Source of the DNA: Terripilifer sp031921685
Lineage (GTDB): Bacteria > Pseudomonadota > Alphaproteobacteria > Rhizobiales > Beijerinckiaceae
DNA: 64,000 nt
Reading direction: 5' to 3'
Assembly: GCF_031921685.1 (NCBI RefSeq)
Contig: NZ_JAPDHU010000002.1
Location: forward strand, 1,178,001-1,242,000
The notes beneath the pieces are model-generated. The model saw nothing but the letters and a program-made list of their open reading frames with translations. It had not been told where the DNA came from and did not search any database. Below are positions 33,282 through 41,625 of this stretch, piece by piece (within the stretch, counting starts at the first letter, position 1; each line of letters opens with the position of its first letter). Position numbers and translations under genes: made by a program.

Positions 33282-34016
33282 ATGGCTAAGGCCTTGCACT
33301 TGATGTTCGATGACGGCACGCAGGACGAGCAGGACAGCGGCAGCCGCAGCTTGAGCGAAGTCGCCTATGAGCAATTGCTCGACATGCTGCTGTCGGGCGA
33401 CCTCATCGCCGGCTCCGTGCTGCAAGAACGACGCCTGGCGGAAGCGCTCAACATCTCAAGAACGCCTGTGCGCGAGGCGCTGACGCAACTTGAAGCCGAG
33501 GGCCTAGTGACGCGCGGCGCCGGCCGCCTGATGACCGTTCGACGCATCAGCGTACAGGCCTATATCGAGATTCTTCAGGTCCGTAAGTTGCTTGAAGGCG
33601 AAGCAGCGGCGGCCGCCGCCGGCCGCATTCCGAAAGCCAAGGCGGATGCCATTCGCAAGGCGATCCGCGCCCTGATCGCCAAGGGAAACCCGACCCCCAA
33701 CGAACATTGGGCGGTGGACGATCTACTGCACAGCACGATCGCGGAAGCCGCCGAGAACAAGCTGATGGCCGACATCATTCGCGATCTCAGACGCCGCACG
33801 CATATCTTCAATACCAAGCGCATTCCTGGCCGCTTGAAGCCAGGCGCTCAGGAACATCTGGCCATTCTCGAAGCGGTCGTCGCGGGCGATGCCACTAAAG
33901 CGCGGACCTTGATGATGAACCACATCGACAATGCCCGCATGGCGATCCTCAATCAGCTCGTCAGTATGGGCGGAGGCGACGGCCGCAAGACGCCGCCGTC
34001 GCGTTCAGGTTATTGA
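33282..34016 (+). CDS. GntR family regulator, FCD subfamily
   Basis: A transcription factor with an N-terminal winged helix (LAEALNISRTPVREALTQLE) and a C-terminal FCD effector domain (helical, with the metal-type EHLAILEAVVAGDATKARTLMMNHI). The ATG at 33282 gives 244 residues, the normal size, with GGAG 9 bases upstream. A start at 33147 with AAGGA would add 45 residues of unlike composition. Members sense small organic acids. It sits between two divergent promoter regions that share the TTGGTATnCCAA-like word, so it is the likely regulator of both catabolic operons and perhaps itself. Confidence 0.88.
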   Translation: MAKALHLMFDDGTQDEQDSGSRSLSEVAYEQLLDMLLSGDLIAGSVLQERRLAEALNISRTPVREALTQLEAEGLVTRGAGRLMTVRRISVQAYIEILQVRKLLEGEAAAAAAGRIPKAKADAIRKAIRALIAKGNPTPNEHWAVDDLLHSTIAEAAENKLMADIIRDLRRRTHIFNTKRIPGRLKPGAQEHLAILEAVVAGDATKARTLMMNHIDNARMAILNQLVSMGGGDGRKTPPSRSGY

Positions 34017-34624
34017 AGCGGCGAGAATTTCATCGCCACGAAAAGCTCGGATTGCAGCGAGGTGATGTGATCCGAACCGCCCGGCGGCGGCCAGATGCCC
34101 TCCTTGCTGGCGGCGGTTCGCGCGGCGGTGCGTTCATCGAGCGTCTTATAGGGCCAGATGTGAACCATGCGGGTGGCGCCCGGCTCGATCGAACTCATCA
34201 CCATCAGCAGCGGCGACAATTCCTTGCGCCGGGGCACCACTTTCGACCAGGCCTCGCTCGTCACGCCCAGGCCACCGGGACCAATGCCATAGGTGCGAAT
34301 TTCATAGAACGGACCATAAGAACCGGCTTCGAAATCAGCCATAAAAGGCAGTTTCTGATAAGCGCCGCGCTCGAAACTGCCGAGATATTCGGCAATGCCA
34401 TAAGCATTGTCGCTGCCGCTGATGCCGCGGCGATCTTCATGCATCGCTTTGACGTCTTCGTAGGCAGTTAGCACAGCAACGCGATTCAAAACGCCGAATT
34501 CGCACATAAAACAGCCAAGCAGCTTGCCGTTCGCCACCGAAGCCGGAACCGTTTCCGGCAGGCGAGCCATGACCGGCCCAAGGGTGTTCGGCCGAAGCCC
34601 CAAGATAGCGAGGTCATAGATCAT
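34010..34624 (-). CDS. NIPSNAP family protein
   Basis: A 204-residue protein with two NIPSNAP/dimeric alpha-beta-barrel halves: MIYDLAILGLRPNTLGPVMA at the start and FYEIRTYGIGPGGLG about residue 107. Members in bacteria often occur in catabolic clusters and their activity is not known. It is convergent with gntR, whose stop overlaps by 7 bases, and divergent from the cyclic amidohydrolase gene, with an operator-like palindrome between them. The start at 34624 is ATG; a GTG 12 bases earlier is possible. Confidence 0.8.
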   Translation of the reverse strand: MIYDLAILGLRPNTLGPVMARLPETVPASVANGKLLGCFMCEFGVLNRVAVLTAYEDVKAMHEDRRGISGSDNAYGIAEYLGSFERGAYQKLPFMADFEAGSYGPFYEIRTYGIGPGGLGVTSEAWSKVVPRRKELSPLLMVMSSIEPGATRMVHIWPYKTLDERTAARTAASKEGIWPPPGGSDHITSLQSELFVAMKFSPLQ

Positions 34625-34689
34625 AGCAGCACGCACCTTTCCTTGTTTTGAGGCAGCGCAAGCCTTTGCGCCTCTCGCGTGCTCAGCAA

Positions 34690-34701
34690 TTTGTATACCA
34701 A
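34690..34701. promoter_or_regulatory. GntR operator candidate, site 3
   Basis: TTTGTATACCAA matches the perfect palindrome TTGGTATACCAA with one mismatch. It is the third instance of this word and lies in the divergent region between the NIPSNAP gene and the cyclic amidohydrolase gene, so one regulator could control both. Confidence 0.65.
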
Positions 34702-34841
34702 CGGTCGACCAATTCGCATATTTATTTCGGATGCGTTTCAGTTTTCGTCAGAATTCCGTTGGCGCGGGGCGAAGATGGCACGGGATGTGCTGAGGCTCCT
34801 TGACGCTGCCGCTGGGCAGCGCCCGTCGAAGGAGCTTGCTG

Positions 34842-36197
34842 GTGACGTCCTATGATCTGCTGATCCGCGGTAATGTCGTGAAGCCCGATGGCGTGCTGCC
34901 TGACTCTTGGGTGGCGGTGCGTGGCGAAACGATCGCCGCCGTCGGCAGTGGCGCCGAACCGCCGGCTGTCAGCCGCTATGACGCAGGCCAGGCCTTCGTC
35001 ATGCCGGGGCTGATCGACGGCCAGACCCATGCCGGCAGCCAGTTCGGCTTTCCCGGCCTTGAACCCACCACGCGCTCGGCCGTCGCCGGCGGCATCACCA
35101 CCATCGTCGACATGCCCTATGACGAACCGCGCCCGGTCGATGCGGTCGACGTGCTCGACGAGAAGGTCGGCGTGATCAACACCCGCACCTATTGCAACGT
35201 CGCCCTCTATGCCACCGTGAGCAGCACGCCCAATATCGATGACGTGCGCGCGCTGGTCGATGCCGGTGTGGCCGCCTTCAAAATCTCATCCTTCGAAAAC
35301 CACCCCACCCGCTTCCCGCGCATCACCAACGAACATGCCTTCGCCTTGCTCTCGGCATTGGCCGACACGGATGTTCCCACCGGCCTGCACAACGAGGACC
35401 AGGAGATCATCAAGGCGCAGATCGCCCGCTTCGAAACGCAGGGCCGCACCCGGCCGGAGGATCACGATCCGAGCCGGCCTGAGGTCGCCGAAGTGCTCGC
35501 CACCGCTTCTTTCCTGGAACTTGGCGCCGCCACCGGCGCGCATGTCCATATCGTCCACATTTCAACGCCGCGCGGTTTCGAACTGGTGCAGCGCTATCGC
35601 GACGAAGGCTTCCGCGCCACGGCGGAAATGTGCGTTCATTATCTGCATTTCGATGCTGCCACCGATATGCCGCGCCTCGGCGGCCTGCTGAAGGTCAATC
35701 CGCCAATCCGCGGCAATGTCCGCAAGGAACTCTGGGACGAGATGTTGACAGGCGGTGTCGAATTCGTCTCCTCCGATCACAGCGCCTGGCCGCTGGCGCG
35801 CAAAAAAGCCGATTCCATCTTCAAAGTCGCCGCCGGCATTCCCGGTCTTGAAACCCTCGTGCCGGCTTTCTTCACCGGCGCCAGCGCCCATGTGGAAGAT
35901 CCCGCCAGTTTCACCGCGCGCTATCTGTCGGAACGTCCGGCCCGCTTCTTCGGCTTGTGGCCACGCAAAGGCGCCATCGCGCCCGGCGCCGATGCCGACA
36001 TCACCATCCTCGAACCGCAGGCATTCACCTTCGCGGCTGCGAACGCGCTCGACGGTCTGGGCTGGAGCCCGTTCGACGGCGAGACTTTCAAGGTCAAGCC
36101 GTCGGCCACGTTCGTGCGCGGACAACAGGTATGGAACGGCCAGGCGATCGTCGCCAGTCCCGGCGTCGGCCGTTACGAGAAGCGTATCGCCGCCTGA
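34842..36197 (+). CDS. Cyclic amidohydrolase (hydantoinase/allantoinase-like)
   Basis: A 451-residue TIM-barrel enzyme of the hydantoinase/allantoinase group, which opens cyclic amides, imides or lactams. Metal ligands appear as Lys147 (AFKISS, carboxylated Lys), His183 (GLHNED), His239 (HIVHIS) and Asp312 (SSDHSAW). The N-terminal motif is DGQTHAG: His63 is kept but Gln61 replaces the first His of HxH. GTG at 34842 has AAGGAG 7 bases before it. It begins a five-gene operon with the ATPase, permease, DapA-like and RidA genes. A ring-opening amide substrate is inferred from family. Confidence 0.88.
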   Translation: MTSYDLLIRGNVVKPDGVLPDSWVAVRGETIAAVGSGAEPPAVSRYDAGQAFVMPGLIDGQTHAGSQFGFPGLEPTTRSAVAGGITTIVDMPYDEPRPVDAVDVLDEKVGVINTRTYCNVALYATVSSTPNIDDVRALVDAGVAAFKISSFENHPTRFPRITNEHAFALLSALADTDVPTGLHNEDQEIIKAQIARFETQGRTRPEDHDPSRPEVAEVLATASFLELGAATGAHVHIVHISTPRGFELVQRYRDEGFRATAEMCVHYLHFDAATDMPRLGGLLKVNPPIRGNVRKELWDEMLTGGVEFVSSDHSAWPLARKKADSIFKVAAGIPGLETLVPAFFTGASAHVEDPASFTARYLSERPARFFGLWPRKGAIAPGADADITILEPQAFTFAAANALDGLGWSPFDGETFKVKPSATFVRGQQVWNGQAIVASPGVGRYEKRIAA

Positions 36198-36239
36198 TCG
36201 GCATGTGGATTGCTTAGTTTGGGAGCGACAGAGATCATC

Positions 36240-37145
36240 ATGGCTGGAGTTCAAGTGGCGGATCACCATATCGAGCCTGCTCCGCGACGGTTTCTCGACG
36301 GCATGACGGGTGCCAGCGCCGCCACGAAAACCATCGTGCCCACGACAAGCCCCAGCGATGCCTATATCTCCATCCAGGGGCTCTCCAAGACCTTCGCCGG
36401 ACGCAACGGCACGGTGCAGGCGCTCACCGACATCAATCTCGACATCGCCGATGGCGAATTCGTCTCGGTGATTGGACCAAGCGGTTGCGGCAAGAGCACC
36501 TTGCTGATGCTGCTCGCCGGCCTCGAACCCAAGACCGGCGGTTCGCTGGCGATCGGCGGCCGCCCCGTCACCACGCCCGATCCGGAACTGGGGGTCGTCT
36601 TTCAGCAGGACGTTTTGCTCGAATGGCGCAGCGCGCTGGAAAACATCGTGCTGCAAGCCGAAATCCGCGGCCTCGACAAGAAGGCGGCGACACAACGCGC
36701 CAAGGAACTGCTCGCGATGGTCGATCTCGCCCGCTTCGCCGATGCTTACCCTTATGAGTTGTCCGGCGGCATGCGCCAGCGCGTCTCCATCTGCCGCGCC
36801 TTGCTGCATGAGCCGCGTCTACTGCTGATGGACGAACCGTTCGGCGCGCTCGACGCTCTCACCCGCGATCAATTGCAGATCGATCTCCTGCGCCTGTGGT
36901 CGCGCCGCAAGATGACGGTTCTCTTCATCACCCATTCGATCTCGGAAGCGGTCTTTCTCAGCGACCGGATCGTCGTCATGTCGCCGCGTCCGGGGCGGAT
37001 CGAAAAGATCATCACCGTCGATCTGCCGCGCCCGCGCCGGCTCGCCATGCGCGAGAGCGAAGCCTTTCTGAAATTCAATCATGAAGTGACCGATGTGTTC
37101 CGGTCGCTCGGCGTCCTGCGCGATGATCCCGAGGAGGCGATGTGA
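36240..37145 (+). CDS. ABC transporter ATP-binding protein (SsuB/TauB type)
   Basis: A 301-residue ATPase of the nitrate/sulfonate/taurine importer family. It has Walker A GPSGCGKST, signature LSGGMRQRVS, Walker B LLLMDEPFGALD and the D-loop and H-loop (FITHS). The N-terminal ~45 residues are an extension without recognised motif. The permease gene starts on the stop codon of this one (TGATG), and the periplasmic receptor is probably encoded across the cluster at 31994-32983. It should energise uptake of the cluster's substrate. Confidence 0.94.
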   Translation: MAGVQVADHHIEPAPRRFLDGMTGASAATKTIVPTTSPSDAYISIQGLSKTFAGRNGTVQALTDINLDIADGEFVSVIGPSGCGKSTLLMLLAGLEPKTGGSLAIGGRPVTTPDPELGVVFQQDVLLEWRSALENIVLQAEIRGLDKKAATQRAKELLAMVDLARFADAYPYELSGGMRQRVSICRALLHEPRLLLMDEPFGALDALTRDQLQIDLLRLWSRRKMTVLFITHSISEAVFLSDRIVVMSPRPGRIEKIITVDLPRPRRLAMRESEAFLKFNHEVTDVFRSLGVLRDDPEEAM

Positions 37146-37957
37146 TGGTTGATATCACGGCAGTTGAAGCAGCGACCACGGCGTCGGCTCCCCGGCGCGA
37201 TGTCAAAGTGCCTTATGCTCTGATCACCCTGGCCGGCCTGCTTCTCGTTTGGGAGCTGGCTGCGCGGATATTCGGCCTCCCCGCTTATATTCTGCCATCG
37301 CCCAGCGCGATCTTCGCTCAGCTTGCCATCGACTGGCGCATGCTGGCGCCCCACACAGGTATCACCGTCTTCGAAGTCCTCGCCGGCTTCCTGCTCAGCG
37401 TCCTCATCGGCGTGCCCATCGCCATCGGCATTACCTATTCGCGCGCTTTCGACGAAGCGGTCTATCCCTTGATCGTCGGCTCGCAGACGGTGCCGAAAGT
37501 GGCGCTCGCCCCGCTGCTCCTTGCCTGGTTCGGCTATGGCATGATGCCGAAAGTGCTCATCGTCTTCCTGGTGGCCTTCTTCCCCATCGTCATCAATTCG
37601 GTGGTCGGCCTGCGCAGCGCACCGCCGCAGATGATCCATCTCGCCAAATCCATGGGCGCTTCGGCCGCCCAGGTATTCTGGCGCTTTCGCCTGCCTCAGG
37701 CGCTGCCCAGCATTTTCGCCGGCATGAAACTCGCCATCGTTCTGGCCGTCATCGGCGCCATCGTCGCCGAATTCGTCGGCGCCGACAGCGGTCTCGGCTA
37801 TATCATCATGATCGCCGGCGCGAATTTTCAGATCGCGCGTCAGTTCGGCGCCATCATCGCGCTCACCATCGTCGGCATGCTGCTGTTCTGGGCGATGACC
37901 TATATCGAGCGCCGCAGCTTGCCCTGGCACATCTCGGTGCGTGCCCTGCAAAAATAA
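37145..37957 (+). CDS. ABC transporter permease (SsuC/TauC type)
   Basis: A 270-residue inner-membrane permease with about six membrane segments. The EAA-like loop that contacts the ATPase is around ASAAQVFWRFRLPQALPSIFAG. The ATG at 37145 overlaps the stop of the ATPase gene by one base, with GAGGAGG as ribosome site. Its family pairs with NMT1-type receptors such as the one at 31994-32983, so the three genes make a complete importer split over two divergent operons. Confidence 0.94.
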   Translation: MVDITAVEAATTASAPRRDVKVPYALITLAGLLLVWELAARIFGLPAYILPSPSAIFAQLAIDWRMLAPHTGITVFEVLAGFLLSVLIGVPIAIGITYSRAFDEAVYPLIVGSQTVPKVALAPLLLAWFGYGMMPKVLIVFLVAFFPIVINSVVGLRSAPPQMIHLAKSMGASAAQVFWRFRLPQALPSIFAGMKLAIVLAVIGAIVAEFVGADSGLGYIIMIAGANFQIARQFGAIIALTIVGMLLFWAMTYIERRSLPWHISVRALQK

Positions 37958-38032
37958 ATCTCCATCGGCGTGAGTGCGGCACAGCCTTTCTCAGGCCTCG
38001 CGCTCGCACGCTCCCCTTAAGGATGAACCGCA

Positions 38033-38977
38033 ATGACTCGTCTCAACGAACAAGCCACCGGCGTCTATGTGATCGCCGCAACCCCCTTCACCGATACCGG
38101 CGCGCTCGACTTCGACAGTATCGACCGCCTGGTGGAATTCTATCTGTCATGCGGTGTCGCCGGCATCACCATTTTGGGGATGATGGGCGAGGCCGCCAAA
38201 CTCTCCTCGGAAGAAAGCGATCAGGCCTTGCGCCGCTTCCTGGCCCAGGTGAACGGCCGCGTGCCCGTCGTCGTCGGGGTCAGCAATCCCGGCACCGGTC
38301 CGCTCGTGCGGCTCGCCCATGAAGCCATGGCGCTAGGCGCCGCCGGCGTGATGATCGCGCCGCTGCCGTCGCATCAGACGGAAGAGCAGCTCCACAATTA
38401 TTTTTTAGCCACGTGCAACGCTCTTGGCGCCGACGTGCCGATCGTTCTGCAGGATTATCCGGTGGCGACCACCGCCTATATGTCGGTCGCGACCATCGAG
38501 AAACTGATCGATGCCCTGCCCCAGCTCGTCATGCTGAAACATGAGGATAGCCCCGGCCATAACAAATTGAGCCGGCTGCGGCGCAATGCCGAGCAGAACC
38601 AGCATCGGCGCGTCAGCATCCTCGTCGGCAATGGCGGCCTCTATCTGCCGCAGGAACTGGCGCGCGGCGCAGACGGCGCGATGACCGGCTTTGCCTATCC
38701 AGAAATGCTGGTCGATGTCTGTGCCCTCTATGCGCAGGGCAAGAGTGAGGCTGGCGAAGATCTGTTCGACGCCTATCTGCCGTTGCTACGCCATGAGGCG
38801 CAGATCAGTCTCGGCATGGCGCTACGCAAGGAAGTGCTGCGCCGGCGCGGCGCCATCGCCAGCGCCTTTGTCCGCGCCCCTGGCCCTTCCCTTACCCGCG
38901 ACGATCATGCTGAACTCGACCGGCTGATCGCCCGCCTCGAGCGGCGTACCGGCCGCCCGCAATTGCAAGCCAGTTGA
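38033..38977 (+). CDS. DapA-family (dihydrodipicolinate synthase-like) lyase/aldolase
   Basis: A 314-residue class I aldolase-type TIM barrel. The Schiff-base lysine is Lys169 in VMLKHED and the conserved tyrosine is Tyr142 in LQDYP; the pyruvate-binding region is LGMMGEA (49-54). True DapA would have GTTGE, so this is more likely a hydroxy-oxo-acid aldolase or dehydratase as in aromatic or sugar-acid breakdown. AAGGA precedes the ATG. It follows the permease gene in the catabolic operon and could process the ring-opened product to pyruvate. Confidence 0.88.
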   Translation: MTRLNEQATGVYVIAATPFTDTGALDFDSIDRLVEFYLSCGVAGITILGMMGEAAKLSSEESDQALRRFLAQVNGRVPVVVGVSNPGTGPLVRLAHEAMALGAAGVMIAPLPSHQTEEQLHNYFLATCNALGADVPIVLQDYPVATTAYMSVATIEKLIDALPQLVMLKHEDSPGHNKLSRLRRNAEQNQHRRVSILVGNGGLYLPQELARGADGAMTGFAYPEMLVDVCALYAQGKSEAGEDLFDAYLPLLRHEAQISLGMALRKEVLRRRGAIASAFVRAPGPSLTRDDHAELDRLIARLERRTGRPQLQAS

Positions 38978-38989
38978 GAGACCAAGCCA

Positions 38990-39460
38990 GTGAGACCAAT
39001 AAGCGCTGAAGCCCGACTAACCGAACTCGGCATCATTCTGCCGGAGGTGCGCGCGCCGCTCGCCTCCTATGTCCAGTACAAGATCTCCGGCAACATGCTC
39101 TATCTCGCCGGCCAGGGTCCACGTGCGCCCGAGGGGCATCTGGTGGCTGGCAAGCTCGGCCAGGATATGACGATCGAGCAAGGCATCGCCGCCGCGCGGC
39201 TGTGCGGCCTCACTTTGCTCGCCACGGTGCGCCACGCACTGGGTTCGCTCGACCGCGTCGATCAGGTGGTGAAAATGCTTTGCCTGGTCAATGCGACGCC
39301 AGATTTCACGCAACATCCGACAGTCGCCAATGGCATGTCCGACCTGATGGCCGAAGTGTTCGGCGAAAGGGGCCGGCATGCCCGCTCGGCCATCGGCGTG
39401 CCATCCCTGCCGCACGGCATGGCCATCGAGATCGAAGGTATTTTCTCGATCGTCGGTTGA
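38990..39460 (+). CDS. RidA/YjgF-family enamine/imine deaminase
   Basis: A 156-residue protein of the RidA superfamily, which speeds hydrolysis of reactive enamines and imines, releasing ammonia. Typical parts are LYLAGQGP, MTIEQGIAAARLC, VKMLCLVNATPDF, and the C-terminal GERGRHARSAIGVPSLPHGMAIEIEGIFS with the conserved Arg-rich loop. GTG at 38990 follows the DapA-like gene by 12 bases. In a cluster with an amidohydrolase and lyase, it suggests that a nitrogen-bearing unstable intermediate is made. Confidence 0.92.
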   Translation: MRPISAEARLTELGIILPEVRAPLASYVQYKISGNMLYLAGQGPRAPEGHLVAGKLGQDMTIEQGIAAARLCGLTLLATVRHALGSLDRVDQVVKMLCLVNATPDFTQHPTVANGMSDLMAEVFGERGRHARSAIGVPSLPHGMAIEIEGIFSIVG

Positions 39461-39465
39461 GCCGT

Positions 39466-40308
39466 TTAAGCTTTCGCCAGTTGATCGAAGGCGATCAGCC
39501 GCTTGAGCAGGCCTTCCAGCTCGCCGAGCGGCACCTGGTTCGGTCCGTCGGAAAAGGCATTGGCCGGATCGTCGTGGGTTTCGATGAAGACACCCGCGAC
39601 GCCGACCGCCACCGCCGCCTTCGCCAGCACCGGCACGAACTGGCGCTCGCCACCTGAAGTCGTGCCCTGCCCGCCCGGCTGCTGCACCGAATGGGTGGCA
39701 TCGAAAATCACCGGCGCGCCGGTTTGCTCGGCCATAATCGGCAGCGAGCGCATGTCGGACACCAAGGTGTTGTAGCCGAAGCTCGCGCCACGCTCGGTGA
39801 CGAGCACGTTGGGATTGCCGGCGCTGGTGATCTTGGCGGCGACATTCTTCATGTCCCACGGCGCCAGGAACTGGCCTTTCTTGACGTTCACCGCCAGACC
39901 GGTCTTCGCCGCCGCCAGCAGAAGGTCGGTCTGCCGGCAGAGGAATGCCGGGATCTGCAACACGTCGACGACCGGCGCGACGATGGCGCACTGCTCGTTT
40001 TCATGGACGTCGGTGAGAATGGGAAAGCCGAAGCGCTCCTTGATCTCGGCGAAGATCGGCAGGGACTCGTGAATACCCATGCCGCGCTTGCTCGAGGACG
40101 AGGTGCGATTGGCCTTGTCGAAAGAGGATTTGTAGACGATGCCGACGCCGAGCCGGTCGGCGATGTCGCGCAAGGCCCCGGCCATGCGCAGGGCGTGGTC
40201 GCGACTCTCCAGCGCGCAAGGCCCGGCGATGAAGGACAGCGGCCGCTGGTTGCCGAAAACCACCGATTTCGCGCCTGTGCCGATCCGTACTTCGCTGTTG
40301 GCCTGCAT
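39466..40308 (-). CDS. kdsA: 2-dehydro-3-deoxyphosphooctonate aldolase (KDO8P synthase)
   Basis: KdsA condenses phosphoenolpyruvate and arabinose 5-phosphate to KDO 8-phosphate for lipopolysaccharide. The 280-residue protein has FIAGPCALES, SSFDKANRTS and LVTERG. Cys31 in GPCALES corresponds to the metal-ligand Cys of the metal-dependent class. The ATG at 40308 with GGAG is preferred over GTG at 40314. Its stop is 5 bases from the end of the RidA gene on the other strand, marking the edge of the catabolic cluster. It lies alone, without the usual eno neighbour. Confidence 0.96.
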   Translation of the reverse strand: MQANSEVRIGTGAKSVVFGNQRPLSFIAGPCALESRDHALRMAGALRDIADRLGVGIVYKSSFDKANRTSSSSKRGMGIHESLPIFAEIKERFGFPILTDVHENEQCAIVAPVVDVLQIPAFLCRQTDLLLAAAKTGLAVNVKKGQFLAPWDMKNVAAKITSAGNPNVLVTERGASFGYNTLVSDMRSLPIMAEQTGAPVIFDATHSVQQPGGQGTTSGGERQFVPVLAKAAVAVGVAGVFIETHDDPANAFSDGPNQVPLGELEGLLKRLIAFDQLAKA

Positions 40309-40373
40309 GATCACTCCGGTTTTAACGCCGGAGACCTAAGCCGCTGGGCGGCTGACCGCAAGTCTTGCGGAAA

Positions 40374-41438
40374 TCAGTCCCGCGCGACGAAACAGCCGGC
40401 CCGGTTTGCCCGCAGCGAGGCGCAGATGGCATCCGCCTCGTCGCGGGAGATTTCCGTCAGCCGCAGCCGGTAGACGATCCGATCACGCGGCTTGGCCGGA
40501 ATGATCTCCAGCGGGCGGCCGTCCAGCTCGTAGGCAAAGCGATGCTGAAGCTTGTCAGCCAGGGCACGGGCCTCATCTTCGGTGCTGGCGGCGGCAAGTT
40601 GGATCGAAACCCCGCCGGAACGGCCAAAACGCGCACTTTCAACCACATTGGCCGGGGCGCGCTGTTCCGGAGCGGCAGCCGCCACTTGCTGCGGCGGTGC
40701 AGCCGGCGACTTCTCGACGACACTGACATAGCTCATGTTCAGGGGCGCATCCGGCGGCATCGGCACGCGCACGGCCTGTGTCCCTGGCGCGGTGGGGGGC
40801 GTCGCACTCGCAGGGCTAATGGCTTCCGCCCGCGCCACCACCTTGGCCGCTTCCGGCTTCGGAGTCGCCGGCGTGGGAGCGGCCACGGCCGCCACGCTGG
40901 GCGTAGCTGCGAGCGCCGGGGCCGGCCGGACGGTCCCGGTCGGCGTCGGATCGACAATGCGGCCGCGCGAATCGGTCATGACCGACTTCACCGCCTTCGG
41001 TTCCGGGAAATAGACATTGCTCGCCGCCTGGACCGGCCCAGGTGCCGTCATCGCCGTTGCCCCCACCGGGCCGGCGACCGTTTCCATCCGCGGCTTCGTC
41101 GCAGTCTGCTGAATCGGTGGCGTTGCTCCGGTCTGGGCGACCTGCATTTTATAAGCCTGCGTCGGCGCGGCGATGGTCGGCGGTTCGCGCACGACCTCCG
41201 GCCGGTCGGTCGAAGCCAGGAATTTGGCGCCAACCACCGCGCCGAGCGCGATCAAAAGCGCGCCCATCGAGGGATGCGCCAGAACCGATTTGCGACGTTC
41301 GGCGGCCGGTTCGGCCGCTGACGTCTCTTCGACTTTGGCTTCGACTGCGGCCGCACCGGCCGGGGCCGGCAAGGCAAGCAGTGCTGGGGCGCCGAAACGG
41401 GAGCGCAAATAACGAACTTGCTGACTGAACGGGCTCAT
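40374..41438 (-). CDS. SPOR domain protein with single membrane helix
   Basis: A 354-residue bitopic inner-membrane protein. A cytoplasmic N terminus (about 1-56) is followed by one hydrophobic helix (about 57-75, GALLIALGAVVGAKFLA), a Pro/Ala-rich periplasmic linker of about 200 residues, and a C-terminal SPOR domain (about 275-352, VSIQLAAASTEDEARALADKLQ). SPOR domains bind denuded septal peptidoglycan, so it probably works in division. ATG at 41438 has GGAAGA. It is 65 bases upstream of kdsA on the same strand. Confidence 0.85.
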   Translation of the reverse strand: MSPFSQQVRYLRSRFGAPALLALPAPAGAAAVEAKVEETSAAEPAAERRKSVLAHPSMGALLIALGAVVGAKFLASTDRPEVVREPPTIAAPTQAYKMQVAQTGATPPIQQTATKPRMETVAGPVGATAMTAPGPVQAASNVYFPEPKAVKSVMTDSRGRIVDPTPTGTVRPAPALAATPSVAAVAAPTPATPKPEAAKVVARAEAISPASATPPTAPGTQAVRVPMPPDAPLNMSYVSVVEKSPAAPPQQVAAAAPEQRAPANVVESARFGRSGGVSIQLAAASTEDEARALADKLQHRFAYELDGRPLEIIPAKPRDRIVYRLRLTEISRDEADAICASLRANRAGCFVARD

Positions 41439-41625
41439 CTCGTCTTCCAATGGCGGCCGGCAAATTCACGCGCGGGACTCGCATGCGATGAGCGTCAACG
41501 AATATGGTAAACAAAACCTCAAAATCCGACGACTGGGCCGGTTCAAGCACTACATGAAGCAAGCACCAGAACCCCGGCTCGATACATCAGAAAGAGGAAT
41601 TATCCGGCTAATATAATTGACGATT

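Noticed and set aside
35562..36809. Minus-strand frame over the cyclic amidohydrolase and ATPase
   Set aside because: It covers two well-supported plus-strand genes and shows no protein family.
39017..39991. Minus-strand frame over the RidA gene and kdsA
   Set aside because: It overlaps both real genes in another frame and is not a match to any family.
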